Assembly: GCF_003860465.1 (NCBI RefSeq)
Contig: NZ_CP034183.1
Coordinates: 124,001-188,000 of the forward strand
Reading direction: 5' to 3'
Length of the DNA: 64,000 nucleotides
Source: Deinococcus psychrotolerans
GTDB lineage: Bacteria; Deinococcota; Deinococci; Deinococcales; Deinococcaceae
The notes under the pieces: generated by a model
What the model saw: the letters and a program-made list of their open reading frames with translations, nothing else
Database searches by the model: none
What the model was told of the DNA's origin: nothing
Shown here: positions 50,041-58,907 of the stretch, piece by piece
How the letters are laid out: every line of letters starts with the position of its first letter
How positions within the stretch are numbered: the first letter of the stretch is position 1
Program-made: the position numbers and the translations under genes

Positions 50041-51320
50041 TGGGAGACGCCAAACGCCGTAAAGCTTTGGGGTTGATGCCCACCGTCTATCCTTTTGAAG
50101 TTTTGCTCGACCGCGAAGGTGAACTGACCCCGGTGAGCTTGCCCGAGGGTCAGGTGCAGCGCCAGCAGATCATCAAGGCGCTGGAGCACTTGCCGCGCGG
50201 CGCGTACTGGGATCAGATGTACCGCACCGACTTCGTCTCGGCGGGAATGCCGGAAGAGCGCTTGATCACCCGCGAGGACGTGGAAAAAATTCCCGTGCCG
50301 CCGCGCCGCCGCATTCTGGGCGAGCTGGCGGTGTGGCCTGCGGGTAATCACCAAGATGAACCCGGCGAAATCAAAGTGGAAGGCGCTGAAAACACGTGGG
50401 TCAAAATCCGCAGCCGCCAGCACGCCTTTGAGAATCAAAGCTGGCAGCAGTTCTCCGAGCCGGAAGACCCTGCCGAGATGCTCGGCTACCTTTTTCAGCA
50501 TCCCGCCTTGCAGCTTGAGGGCGATGGGGTAGGCCGCTACAGCGCTGAGCAGTCCAGTGACGGCTCAATCACCTGGACGCCCCAGCCGCCGGAAGAACTC
50601 AAGAACGCGCTGACGACGTTTGTTCAGCGCTGGCACGGTGAAACGCCTGAAGAGTGGGCCGAGATTCACGCCGAGCGCTTGGAGCAAGACCCAGACGAAA
50701 TTCAAACAGGCGAGGCCCAAACGGATGCTGCCCAAACGCCTAACGCCCTCAAATCCGGCTTCGAGCTTCGCCAGCCCGCGCCGCTGAGATCGTTTTTTGC
50801 CCCGCCCTTTGACTTCGTGGGCCCGTTCGAGGTTTATCCGCTGGCCGAGGAGCAAGCCTACTCGCTTGACGGCGGCCAAACGTGGCAAGACTATCCGGTG
50901 AATGAACCGGAAGACGATGACGGTGAATTTGGTGATTTCACCGACGTGGACACCTTCACGGCGACCATCTGGGCGGATGGGCGGATGGACTGGCCCAAGG
51001 ACGCTTTAGACGCTTCGCTCGCGCCGCGCCTGAGCGCCGACTTGCAAAAATACACCGGAGCGGACGACCCACAAAACTGGAAAAGCTACACCGAGGGCGT
51101 GCTGAAATCGTTCTACGAAATTGAAGACGAAAATCAGGACTTGCCGCAAGTCCAAGCCATCAAGATCAATGTGCCGAACGATCTCTACGAGGATGAAGAC
51201 GGCGGCGATTCATTTGAAGCTCAGGTCATCGAAGACGAGATCAGCTTTGACGGCGAGACTTGGCACGATCTCTACGAAGATTTGCCGGATGAACTCATGA
51301 GCGCCAGCGAGGAACAGTAA
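50040..51320 (+). CDS. Unknown 426-residue acidic protein inside the leu operon
   Basis: The ATG at 50040 overlaps the leuC stop by 1 bp (TGATG), and leuD starts 1 bp after its TAA, so it is fully embedded in the operon. The N-terminus MGDAKRRKALGLMPTVYPFE has the G-x-AKRRKxxG pattern seen at the start of many small uncharacterised bacterial proteins. The remainder is very acidic and rich in Trp, with repeated design: a KIRSRQHAFENQSWQQF block, later EEQAYSLDGGQTWQDY, and EDEISFDGETWHDLYEDL near the C-terminus. The W-x-x-(Y/F/L) phrases recur after Asp-Gly or Glu pairs. No enzyme motif is visible. Function unknown. Confidence 0.8.
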
Positions 51321-51321
51321 A

Positions 51322-51912
51322 ATGCCCAAAGTCCATGTCTTTGCCCGCGACCACATCAATACCGACGAAATTATTCCGGCCCGCTACCTGACCACCGACA
51401 TCGAATCTGAACTCGCCAAATTTGCGATGGAAGATTACGACAAAGACTTTGTTAACCGCGTCAAGCCCGGCGACATCATGGTGACGGGATCGGATTTCGG
51501 CTGCGGTTCCTCACGTGAACACGCGGTCTGGTGCCTGCGCGGGGCGGGCATCAGCGCCATCTTAGCGCCCAACTTCGCCCGCATTTTTTACCGCAATGCC
51601 ATCAACAACGGCTTTTTGGCTCTTGAGTCTGAAGATGTGGTGGCCGCTTTCGAGGACGGCGACGAGGCCGACATTGACCTCGCCACCGGCAAAATCACCA
51701 ACCAGCGCACCGGCCAGAGCGTGGCCTTCTCGCCGGTGCCGCAGTTCGCGCTGGACGTCAAGGCGGCGGGTGGCTGGCTGGAATACATGCGCGACCACTC
51801 CAAAGCGGAGTTGGAAGCCGAAACCCTGAACGCCGAAAGCACTGAGGCTGGACACGGCCACGCCGGGCATGACAGCGACGAGAACCCTGCACCCGGAACC
51901 CAGCGTGCCTAA
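51322..51912 (+). CDS. leuD: 3-isopropylmalate dehydratase small subunit
   Basis: 196 residues. The swivel-domain signatures are [41 protein letters not shown] and [16 protein letters not shown]. It pairs with LeuC to isomerise 2-isopropylmalate to 3-isopropylmalate. The C-terminal 35 residues are a hydrophilic extension with [10 protein letters not shown], rich in His and Asp, which is unusual for LeuD. The extension's last codons overlap the leuB start. Confidence 0.93.
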   Translation: MPKVHVFARDHINTDEIIPARYLTTDIESELAKFAMEDYDKDFVNRVKPGDIMVTGSDFGCGSSREHAVWCLRGAGISAILAPNFARIFYRNAINNGFLALESEDVVAAFEDGDEADIDLATGKITNQRTGQSVAFSPVPQFALDVKAAGGWLEYMRDHSKAELEAETLNAESTEAGHGHAGHDSDENPAPGTQRA

Positions 51913-52942
51913 AGTTGTTGTCTTGCCCGGTGACGGGATTGGCCCGGAAGTCTGCGCCAGCGCGGTAGAAGTGCTGCAAAAAGTCGCGCCGGATGTGCAG
52001 CTGGAATACCACCTGCTCGGCGGCGGCGCGTATGACCAGACCGGCTCGCCGTTTCCCGACGCCACCCGTGAAGCGGTCTTAAACTGCGACGCGGTGCTGC
52101 TCGGCACGGTGGGTGGAGCGCAAAACTCGCCTTGGAACAGCCTCCCGCGCCCCTTACGGCCCGAATCGGGCTTACTGCAACTGCGAAAGGCCCTGGGCGT
52201 GTACGCCAACTTGCGGCCCGTCAAGGTGATGCCGGGACTGGAAAGCTTATCTCCGCTACGCGAAGACCTCGCCAAGCAAGTGGACGTGCTGATCGTGCGC
52301 GAGCTGCTCGGCGGCGCTTACTTCGACCCCCGCCGCGCCATCGAAGGTGACAGCGCCTACAACACCATCGGCTACAGCAAAGCAGAAGTCGACCGCGTGG
52401 CCCGCGTCGCTTTTGAAGCGGCCAAAACCCGCAAGGGCGAAGTCACCAGTGTGGACAAAGCCAATGTGCTGGAAGTCTCGGAGCTGTGGCGCGGCGTGGT
52501 GCAGCACCTGCACGACACTGAATATCCAGATATCAAGCTGGAACATGAATACGTGGACTCGGTGGCGATGCTGCTGGTCAAAACGCCGGGCCGCTACGAC
52601 GTGATCGTGACCGAGAATCTGTTCGGTGACATTTTGTCCGACCTCGCCGCCGTTATTCCCGGTTCGCTGGGCGTGATGCCCTCGGCCAGCCTTGGCGACG
52701 GCCCCGGCCTCTACGAGCCGATTCACGGCAGCGCTCCCGACATTGCTGGGAAGGGCATCGCCAATCCCAGCGGCACCATCTTGAGCGTGGCGATGCTGCT
52801 GAGGCACTCGCTGGGACGCGACGCCGAGGCAAAGCGCATCGAAGACGCCGTTCAAGCCGCACTCACCGAAGTCCGTACGCCGGATTTGGGCGGCAAGGGA
52901 ACGACGCAGGAACTGGGCGCGGCGGTGCTGGCAATGCTTTGA
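51905..52942 (+). CDS. leuB: 3-isopropylmalate dehydrogenase
   Basis: 345 residues from GTG 51905, where the protein begins [15 protein letters not shown] after fMet, as LeuB proteins do. The ATG at 51869 is an alternative that adds 12 unconserved residues. Blocks: [20 protein letters not shown] (Arg residues for substrate), [26 protein letters not shown] and [15 protein letters not shown] (Mg and NAD binding), then [17 protein letters not shown]. It oxidises and decarboxylates 3-isopropylmalate. The [10 protein letters not shown] form marks isopropylmalate rather than isocitrate dehydrogenase. It overlaps leuD by 8 bp. Confidence 0.95.
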   Translation: MPKVVVLPGDGIGPEVCASAVEVLQKVAPDVQLEYHLLGGGAYDQTGSPFPDATREAVLNCDAVLLGTVGGAQNSPWNSLPRPLRPESGLLQLRKALGVYANLRPVKVMPGLESLSPLREDLAKQVDVLIVRELLGGAYFDPRRAIEGDSAYNTIGYSKAEVDRVARVAFEAAKTRKGEVTSVDKANVLEVSELWRGVVQHLHDTEYPDIKLEHEYVDSVAMLLVKTPGRYDVIVTENLFGDILSDLAAVIPGSLGVMPSASLGDGPGLYEPIHGSAPDIAGKGIANPSGTILSVAMLLRHSLGRDAEAKRIEDAVQAALTEVRTPDLGGKGTTQELGAAVLAML

Positions 52943-53284
52943 GTTGGTGGAAGGTCAGGGGTTAGATAGCACCTATTTCCTGGGGAGTGTCAGCCAATTT
53001 ACCCCTCTCCTGCGGAGCTGTGCCAGCCCCAGCCTTCCTCCGCTTTGAAGTCAGCCTTCGCCTTCCCATTTTGAAAACTGGGCAGATACGGAACGCAGCG
53101 GCCAGAATCTAGACGAATGGCCAATCGTGGAGAACGTGGGAGGACACACCCAGTAGGAACGCCGCGAAGACACAGTGCTGAGCGCAGCGATCTGCTCCCT
53201 CGCCCCACTGGGGCGGGGGCTGGGGGGTGGGGCCAATGCTAAAAGCAGAAAGCCAAAGCCTAACGACAAGCCGCTAAAAGAAAG
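52943..53284. other. 342-bp region after leuB without a convincing gene
   Basis: A short minus-strand frame (53051-53305) lacks a ribosome site and its translation looks like a spurious Pro/Ser-rich reading of G-rich repeats. The only structured element I see is the G-run cluster at 53210-53232. The sequence may be a decayed intergenic repeat. Confidence 0.4.
53210..53232 (+). other. G-quadruplex-forming motif
   Basis: Four runs, G4-C-G5-CT-G6-T-G4, separated by loops of one or two bases, form a near-ideal quadruplex sequence. GCCCCACTGGGGC also allows a competing small hairpin. It lies 53 bp before a bidirectional terminator. Confidence 0.6.
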
Positions 53285-53320
53285 CAGCCGCCTGACCAAC
53301 TCCACAGGCGGCTGTTTTTT
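53285..53320. terminator. Bidirectional intrinsic terminator
   Basis: CAGCCGCCTG and CAGGCGGCTG form a perfect 10-bp stem with a 10-nt loop. TTTTTT follows on the plus strand and CTTTCTTTTAG on the minus strand, so it can end both leu and PepSY operon transcripts. Confidence 0.9.
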
Positions 53321-53330
53321 GATGCCAACA

Positions 53331-53975
53331 CTACATGGCCCGCCACATCAGTAATCCCATCACCGCCCCGCCCACCACGATGCTGATGAGCGAAGCCGTG
53401 CGGACTTTTCTCAAGTACAGCATGATGCCCAGCCCCGTCAGCGCCACCACCATCAAGAAAATGCCGGAAGCGTCGATAAACCACAGCCACGCCCCGCCGG
53501 AATTCTTGCCCCGGTGAAAATCGTTGGCGACGGCCAGTGCGCCCTGCGCGTCCACGTTGACCGAGTATTTGCCGCTCTGGTCAAACTGCACGTCGGCGCT
53601 GTAACCGGGCGTGCGGAAGCTCAGCCCGCCTATCCCACCCTGATACTGAAAGTCGCTGGCTATACCGTGGAGGCCGTACTTGGCCCGCAAAAACTCGGCG
53701 ATGCTCAGCGCGTCGGCCGTGCCGTTTTTTTGCCAGCCTGCCGGTAAGCTGCCGCTGAATTGTTGCTGCTTTTCCACGCCGCCGAATGTCCAATCCGGGT
53801 GGTTGAGGGTCACGCCCGTGCCCGCAAAAAACAGAATCAGCAGCAAGCTGAACATGGAAATGTAGGTGTGCAGCCAGCGCAGCCAGCTGTTCAAACTGGC
53901 TTTGAGCGTGCGCGGGCGGCGCGTAGGCTTGGCAGGCGGCGTGTCGGTAGCGTCGGTAGTGGTGGTTGGCGGCAT
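53331..53975 (-). CDS. PepSY-associated transmembrane protein
   Basis: 214 residues. After a Pro/Thr-rich cytoplasmic head come WLRWLHTYISMFSLLLILFFAGTGVTLNHPDW (first helix, with the His typical of PepSY-TM proteins), an extracytoplasmic domain (residues 60-150), and two C-terminal helices (AWLWFIDASGIFLMVVALTGLGIMLYL and a short one). NHPDW and DFHRGKNSGGAW are conserved family features. Such proteins may pass electrons across the membrane. It is the last gene of the ApbE-DUF2271 operon, which supports a redox role. Confidence 0.83.
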   Translation of the reverse strand: MPPTTTTDATDTPPAKPTRRPRTLKASLNSWLRWLHTYISMFSLLLILFFAGTGVTLNHPDWTFGGVEKQQQFSGSLPAGWQKNGTADALSIAEFLRAKYGLHGIASDFQYQGGIGGLSFRTPGYSADVQFDQSGKYSVNVDAQGALAVANDFHRGKNSGGAWLWFIDASGIFLMVVALTGLGIMLYLRKVRTASLISIVVGGAVMGLLMWRAM

Positions 53976-53981
53976 CAGGAC

Positions 53982-54578
53982 TTACGCCTTCTTGCGGTAA
54001 TCCACAGTGACGCTGCTCAAATCGGCGTCGCTGCCACTGTCCAGCGTCTTTTTGAGCGGGGTCGTCCCCAGTGTGATCTTCTCGCGCACCAAGCCGTAAG
54101 GGCCATGCTCGCGGGCGTTTTCGACGCACACAAAGTAATCGCCCTGCGCTGCTGGCTTTTTGGTGTCGGTTTTGCCGTCCCACACCAAGCTGTAGCTGCC
54201 GGGGTTGCGGGTCGGGCTGGAGACGGTGGCGACCAGATCGCTGCTCTGCGAAAACCAGCGCCGCAAGTCGGAAAGGTAGCGGGCGTGGCGGTTGGTTTCG
54301 GCCCACAAGCTGAGCGTCCGCACCGGATTGCCCTGCGCGTCTTCGATGTAGACGGCCACGTAGGGGCGGTTGTACCGGAAACCGCTGGGGGCGGCCAAGG
54401 TCAAGTTGACGGCCAATTCCATGGTGCTGGGCAGCGCGGCGGGTGCGGCAGCGGCCGAAGCCGAAGTCAAGCCGAGGCGAGGTAAGGTCAGTGCGGCAGC
54501 GGCGGCGACGCTTAGCTTGAGGGCGCGTTCCAGAAAGTGGCGGCGGGTTTGGGGATTGGACGCTTTGAAATCGGTCAT
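53982..54578 (-). CDS. DUF2271 protein with Tat-type signal
   Basis: 198 residues from the ATG at 54578, with GAGGAG 6 nt upstream. The N-terminus QTRRHFLERALKLSVAAAAAL is a twin-arginine signal, so the protein is exported folded, probably with a cofactor. The mature DUF2271 domain has RPYVAVYIEDAQGNPVRTLSLWAET and YSLVWDGKTDTKKPAAQGDYFVCVENAREHGPY. DUF2271 proteins are found with ApbE and PepSY proteins. No DgxtsAT-type flavinylation motif is visible, so it is probably not itself the FMN carrier. Confidence 0.8.
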   Translation of the reverse strand: MTDFKASNPQTRRHFLERALKLSVAAAAALTLPRLGLTSASAAAAPAALPSTMELAVNLTLAAPSGFRYNRPYVAVYIEDAQGNPVRTLSLWAETNRHARYLSDLRRWFSQSSDLVATVSSPTRNPGSYSLVWDGKTDTKKPAAQGDYFVCVENAREHGPYGLVREKITLGTTPLKKTLDSGSDADLSSVTVDYRKKA

Positions 54579-54631
54579 GGTGGCTCCTCTGAGCAGTGAA
54601 ACAAGGGTGGCATAAGGAAGTAAAACGGGGG

Positions 54632-55582
54632 TTAGAAAGCCGGTGTCGAGCTGGGGGTTTGATGTCGTCGCCAAAAGGCATTGCTGCGCTGCTCAACGCT
54701 GCCGCCCTGAACTTCTTCCAAAATCAGCACGCCCACATTCGGCAGCGAGTCCGCGAGCCGCAGACTTTCTTCTGTGCCCAGCACCAAAAAGGCGGTGGCC
54801 AGCGCGTCGGCCTCGGCGCAAGTCTTAGCCAGCACCGAGACGCTGCTGTGGGTTGTAAGTTGCTGCCCACTGCGCGGATCGAGAATATGTGCTCCCCGGT
54901 GACTCAGGCCGCTGGTGGCCACCGCTTGGTTGCTCAGGCGCACAAACGCCAGCGGCTCCCGGTTGTCGGCCAAGCGGCCGGGCGCTTCGATGCCCACCGG
55001 CACGCTCTGAGCGCCGAGGTGCCGCACGTCGCCGCCGATATTGAGCACGACTTCCCGCACGCCCGCCACCTGAAAAGCCGCCTGAGCCGCCGCGTCGGTG
55101 ATGAAGCCTTTGGCGTGGGCATTGAAATTCAGCGTCAGCTCAGTGTGAAGCGTGACGTGCTGGTGCTCAAGCGTCCAGAGCGATTGGCGCATCTGCTCCA
55201 GCACGCCACTTAAAGTTTGACTGTCCGGCTCGCCCACCGCCCACAGCCGCGCCAGTGTATCCGCCGCCGGATGAAATGCGCCGCCCGTCAGCGTCATGAT
55301 GCGCTGGGCTTGGGTGAGCAGTGCCGCGAACTCCGGCGACACACGGACGGGTTGCCCGCGCTGATGGTGCAGTCGGTTGAGTTCGCTGTGCGGTAAAAAG
55401 CGGCTGAAGACCTGCTCTAATCTCTCTAGTTCGGCCAAAAGTTGGGTTTCTGCCGTGTCAAGCTGGTCTTCACTTCCTGCCACCAGTTGCAGTTCCAGCG
55501 CCGTGCCGAGAACGCCTTCATAGTGACGTAAACGCCGTTTGGAGCGAGGTTTAAAGGAGTGGGGAAGCGTGGGCCAGGGCAT
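54632..55582 (-). CDS. apbE: FAD:protein FMN transferase (ApbE family)
   Basis: About 316 residues from the ATG at 55582; the longer frame begins with TTG at 55648. Family blocks: HYEGVLGTALELQLV, FSRFLPHSELNRLHHQRG, GGAFHPAADTLARLWAVG, LNFNAHAKGFITDAAAQ, VVLNIGGDVRHLG and HRGAHILDPRSGQQL, in which Asp and Thr residues bind Mg and flavin. ApbE attaches FMN covalently to exported redox proteins. No target motif was seen in the two neighbouring genes, so the substrate must be elsewhere. I see no clear lipobox or signal peptide. Confidence 0.88.
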   Translation of the reverse strand: MPWPTLPHSFKPRSKRRLRHYEGVLGTALELQLVAGSEDQLDTAETQLLAELERLEQVFSRFLPHSELNRLHHQRGQPVRVSPEFAALLTQAQRIMTLTGGAFHPAADTLARLWAVGEPDSQTLSGVLEQMRQSLWTLEHQHVTLHTELTLNFNAHAKGFITDAAAQAAFQVAGVREVVLNIGGDVRHLGAQSVPVGIEAPGRLADNREPLAFVRLSNQAVATSGLSHRGAHILDPRSGQQLTTHSSVSVLAKTCAEADALATAFLVLGTEESLRLADSLPNVGVLILEEVQGGSVEQRSNAFWRRHQTPSSTPAF

Positions 55583-55742
55583 GACCCGGTTAGTCTGGCG
55601 GAGCAATGTGAAGATTTTTCGCAGCTCAGATGTGGTTATGCTCTTCAAACGGCGCTCATGGCCTCTAAGCTGCGCCTCATTCTCAAACCAAGCCCGGTGG
55701 ATTTCATTTTCTCTCCCCCCAATTCACTCCAAGCTGAGCGGT

Positions 55743-56525
55743 ATGGATATCACTTTGAACAATCAGCGTGCCCTCGTCACAGGAGCCAACTCAGGCATTG
55801 GAGAAGCGGTGGTGCGCGGGCTGGCCGCGTCGGGAGCGCGGGTGGTCGTCAACTACGTTTCTCACCCTGAAGCTGCCGACAAAATCGTGCAGGACATTCA
55901 GGCGGCGGGCGGCGAGGCGTTTAGCGTGTTGGCCGATGTCAGCGATCCAGCGCAGGTGGCTGCCATGTTTGCCCAAATAGACAGCCACTACGGCGGCCTG
56001 GACATTTTGGTCAACAATGCCGGCATCGACGGAGCGCACGCCCTGAGTTGGGACGCCGATCCCGCCGCTTGGCTCAGGGTGCTCCAGATCAACTTGTTTG
56101 GCTCGTTTTTGTGCGCTCAGCAAGCCCTCAAACGGATGGTGCCGCAAAAGAGCGGCGTGATTCTCAATATCACCAGTGTGCATGACCAGATTGCTTGGAG
56201 CGGCTACAGCGCTTACACCGCCAGCAAAGGCGGCGAAAGCATGATGATGAAGACCTTGGCCCAAGAAGCCGCGCCGTTTGGGGTGCGGGTGCTGGCGGTG
56301 GCCCCCGGCGCGGTTCGCACGCCGATCAATCAGAGTGTTTGGAGTGATCCCACCACCCTGGCCGACCTCCTGACCAAAATCCCACTGGGGCGCATGGGCG
56401 AAACCACTGACATTGCCAACATGGTGGTGTTTTTGTGTTCGGCGCAGGCCAGTTACGTCACCGGCACCACCATTTACGTAGACGGCGCGATGACCGATTT
56501 CCCAGCGTTCTCACACGGAGGATAG
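55743..56525 (+). CDS. SDR-family oxidoreductase (glucose 1-dehydrogenase-like)
   Basis: 260 residues from the ATG at 55743. The classical SDR layout is complete: ALVTGANSGIGEAVVRGLAASG (NAD(P) binding), DVSDPAQVAAMF, LVNNAGIDG, the catalytic Ser in ILNITSVHDQI and the YxxxK in YSAYTASKGGE, followed by APGAVRTPIN and VTGTTIYVDGAM. Substrate could be glucose or another polyol; this is not decidable. Earlier in-frame starts lie antisense to apbE and are rejected. Confidence 0.9.
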   Translation: MDITLNNQRALVTGANSGIGEAVVRGLAASGARVVVNYVSHPEAADKIVQDIQAAGGEAFSVLADVSDPAQVAAMFAQIDSHYGGLDILVNNAGIDGAHALSWDADPAAWLRVLQINLFGSFLCAQQALKRMVPQKSGVILNITSVHDQIAWSGYSAYTASKGGESMMMKTLAQEAAPFGVRVLAVAPGAVRTPINQSVWSDPTTLADLLTKIPLGRMGETTDIANMVVFLCSAQASYVTGTTIYVDGAMTDFPAFSHGG

Positions 56526-56541
56526 AAGCCTCTGAGCCGCT

Positions 56542-57819
56542 TTAGCTCAGCGCCCGCTTCAAATCCGCTTGCAAGTCGGCCAGAGACTCCACGCCTACGC
56601 TCATGCGGATGCTCTGCGGCGTTACGCCAGCGGCGCGGCGGGCGGCTTCGGGCATTTTGCCGTGGGTGGTCGTCCAGGGATGCACCACCAGCGTGCGGGT
56701 GTCGCCCAAGTTGGGGGCCATCCGAATGACCTTGAGGCGCGATAAAAATTCTTCGGGGTGCGCCACTTCAAACGACATGACGGCCCCGAAGCCGCCGCTC
56801 AGGTACTGTTGGCCGAGAGCGTGAAACTCGCTGCCCTCAAGGCCCGGATAATTGACCCGCCCCACGCCCGCGTGTCCTTCCAAAAACTCAGCCAGCGCCA
56901 AAGCCGTTTCGCATTCCCGCGTGAGGCGCAGCGACAAGGTTTCCAGGCCCTGAGCTATAGCGTAGGCACTTTGCGGCGGCAAGATCATGCCGAGCTGCGA
57001 AGCGCCGAACCAGCGCTGCCGCCAAGCCAATGCGCCCGCGCCCCGCACTTCCAGCAAACTCGGTTCGCCGTCCGTGTAAATGGCGTTGCGGGTCAGGTCG
57101 TGCCGCTCGCCCACCGTGACGCTGCCGCCCAGCACCGAGCCGTGTCCTCCGGCCCATTTGGTTAGGCTGTGGGTCACCATGTCGGCTCCAAAGTCCAGCG
57201 GGCGGCACAGCAGGCCCACCCCGCCCCAGGTGTTGTCCACGCCCAACAGTGCTCCCTGTGCGTGGGCGATCTCGGCCAGAGCGCTCAGATCGGCCACGTC
57301 GGCGGCGGGGTTGCCGATGGTTTCGGCCCAGATGAGTTTGGTGTTCGGCTGCATAGCGGCTTTCACGGCGTCGGGGGTATTCGGCACCAAGCTGGCCGTA
57401 ATGCCCATCAGCGGCAAAACATTGCTGAGCATCGCCACCGACCCGCCAAATAAGCTGCTGGTCGCCACGATGTGGTCTCCGGCGCGGCAAGCACTCAAGA
57501 ACGCCGTGAAGCTGGCGGCCTGCCCGCTGCTGAGGCAGACTGTCTCACTGCCTGCTTCCAGCGCGGTGATGCGGCGCTCCAGCGCTTTGACAGTGGGGTT
57601 TTGAATGCGCGAGTAACTGCTGCCCGTGTTGGTCTGAAACTCTCTGGCGGCGGCCTCTAAGCTGTCAAACTGAAAAGCGGCCATCTGCTGAATCGGGATG
57701 CCCACGCCCACGCCCGTTCCGCGCCCGATGCCGGTGTGGACGGCTAAAGTGTCATACGAAAGGTCGGCGGCGAGTTCGGGTGGCAAATCAAGCGTGGCGT
57801 CATAATCAGGCGGAGTCAT
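56542..57819 (-). CDS. metY: O-acetylhomoserine sulfhydrylase-type PLP enzyme
   Basis: 425 residues, the MetY length. Cys/Met-metabolism PLP family blocks: VHTGIGRGTGVGVGIPIQQMAAFQFD, YSRIQNPTVKALERRITALE, GQAASFTAFLSACRAGDHIVATSSLFGG and VTHSLTKWAGGHGSVLGGSV, where Lys of SLTKW binds PLP. It makes homocysteine from O-acetylhomoserine and sulfide. The gene is monocistronic with a leaderless-type promoter. No SAM riboswitch is visible upstream. Confidence 0.92.
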   Translation of the reverse strand: MTPPDYDATLDLPPELAADLSYDTLAVHTGIGRGTGVGVGIPIQQMAAFQFDSLEAAAREFQTNTGSSYSRIQNPTVKALERRITALEAGSETVCLSSGQAASFTAFLSACRAGDHIVATSSLFGGSVAMLSNVLPLMGITASLVPNTPDAVKAAMQPNTKLIWAETIGNPAADVADLSALAEIAHAQGALLGVDNTWGGVGLLCRPLDFGADMVTHSLTKWAGGHGSVLGGSVTVGERHDLTRNAIYTDGEPSLLEVRGAGALAWRQRWFGASQLGMILPPQSAYAIAQGLETLSLRLTRECETALALAEFLEGHAGVGRVNYPGLEGSEFHALGQQYLSGGFGAVMSFEVAHPEEFLSRLKVIRMAPNLGDTRTLVVHPWTTTHGKMPEAARRAAGVTPQSIRMSVGVESLADLQADLKRALS

Positions 57820-57825
57820 GCCCTG

Positions 57826-57831
57826 ATGCTA
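57826..57831 (-). promoter_or_regulatory. Predicted -10 (TAGCAT) of metY
   Basis: TAGCAT, 6 nt (CAGGGC), then ATG at 57819. Confidence 0.5.
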
Positions 57832-57863
57832 ACCCTCCTGAGCCGTAAGCAAGAGCAGACGGC

Positions 57864-57869
57864 TAGAGT
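57864..57869 (+). promoter_or_regulatory. Predicted -10 (TAGAGT) of the tandem Nudix gene
   Basis: TAGAGT, 6 nt (GTGCGG), then GTG at 57876. This favours 57876 over the GTG at 57870 that touches the box. Confidence 0.5.
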
Positions 57870-57875
57870 GTGCGG

Positions 57876-58826
57876 GTGTCTTATCTCAGTGAACTCCGCG
57901 CCGCCCTCGGCACTCGGCCCCTGTTCAGCGTCGGTGCCAGCGCTGCTGTGCAAGATGAAAGGCAGCGGGTGCTGCTTCAGCGGCGAGGCGACGACGGCTT
58001 GTGGGGCTTACCGGGCGGCGGCTTGGAGTTGGGCGAAACCTTTGAAGGGGCCGCCTGCCGCGAGCTGAATGAGGAAACCGGACTCGACACGCCGCTCACT
58101 TTCTGGCAAGCCGTCAGCGGCCCGCACCTGTATCACCGCTATCCCAATGGCGATCAAGTGTACTTCGTGGGCGGGCTGTGCCGGGGCCACTTGCCCGCCG
58201 CCGCGCTTGCCCAGGCCGCTCCCGACGACTCCGGCGAGACGTTGGAGCTGGCTTGGTTTGACCTTGCCCATCTGCCGACCATCAGCGCCAACGTCAACAA
58301 GCAAACGCTCAGCTTGCTGCGCTCGGAAGTGGGACTGCCGCCGCTGCCGCTGGATTGGGTGCCGCCCAAGCCCACCGGCGAACATCTGCGCGAGCTGCGG
58401 GCCGTGGTGGGGCCGCGCCCGCTGTTTGCTCCCGGCGCGAATGTGCTGCTACGGGACGAGCAGGGGAGGGTGCTGCTGCTCAGAAGTGGCGATATGCGGC
58501 GCTGGACTTTGCCGGGCGGCAGTATGGAACTCGGCGAAACCTTCGAGCAGGCTGCCCGGCGCGAACTGAAAGAGGAAGCGGGACTGGAAGTGAGCGAACT
58601 CCGAGCGCTCAAACTCTATATCGGCCCGGCGTACCGCTTTACTTATCCTCACGGCGACGTGGTGGACTACGTGTCCCAGCTTTTCGAGGGACAGTTTATG
58701 GGCGGCGCTCTGACGTTACCTGCTGACGAGATCACCGAGGCGGCCTGGTTCGCGCCAGATCAATTGCCCAACGCTGAGGAGTTAAGCGGGCCGCTGATTG
58801 GGGCCAATTTGAGAGAGTGGATTTGA
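57876..58826 (+). CDS. Protein with two complete Nudix domains
   Basis: About 316 residues from GTG 57876. Two Nudix units of similar design follow each other (about residues 1-150 and 165-316). Both start with an alike linker, LSELRAALGTRPLFSVGA and LRELRAVVGPRPLFAPGA. Both Nudix boxes fit G-x5-E-x7-REUxEExGU: GGGLELGETFEGAACRELNEE and GGSMELGETFEQAARRELKEE. Two active sites in one chain suggest an internal duplication. Nudix enzymes hydrolyse nucleoside diphosphates linked to other groups; Deinococcus has many. The substrates are unknown. Confidence 0.9.
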   Translation: MSYLSELRAALGTRPLFSVGASAAVQDERQRVLLQRRGDDGLWGLPGGGLELGETFEGAACRELNEETGLDTPLTFWQAVSGPHLYHRYPNGDQVYFVGGLCRGHLPAAALAQAAPDDSGETLELAWFDLAHLPTISANVNKQTLSLLRSEVGLPPLPLDWVPPKPTGEHLRELRAVVGPRPLFAPGANVLLRDEQGRVLLLRSGDMRRWTLPGGSMELGETFEQAARRELKEEAGLEVSELRALKLYIGPAYRFTYPHGDVVDYVSQLFEGQFMGGALTLPADEITEAAWFAPDQLPNAEELSGPLIGANLREWI

Positions 58827-58907
58827 GGGAGACTACAGGAGCAAAGCGGAAGTTCTCTCTTTACTCTTCAAAGCGGTAAAGGAGGTGAGTGCGCCTCAGC
58901 GGCTGCT

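Noticed and set aside
53051..53305. 84-codon minus-strand frame after leuB
   Set aside because: No ribosome site or -10; the Pro/Ser-rich reading comes from the G-run repeat, and a bidirectional terminator overlaps its start.
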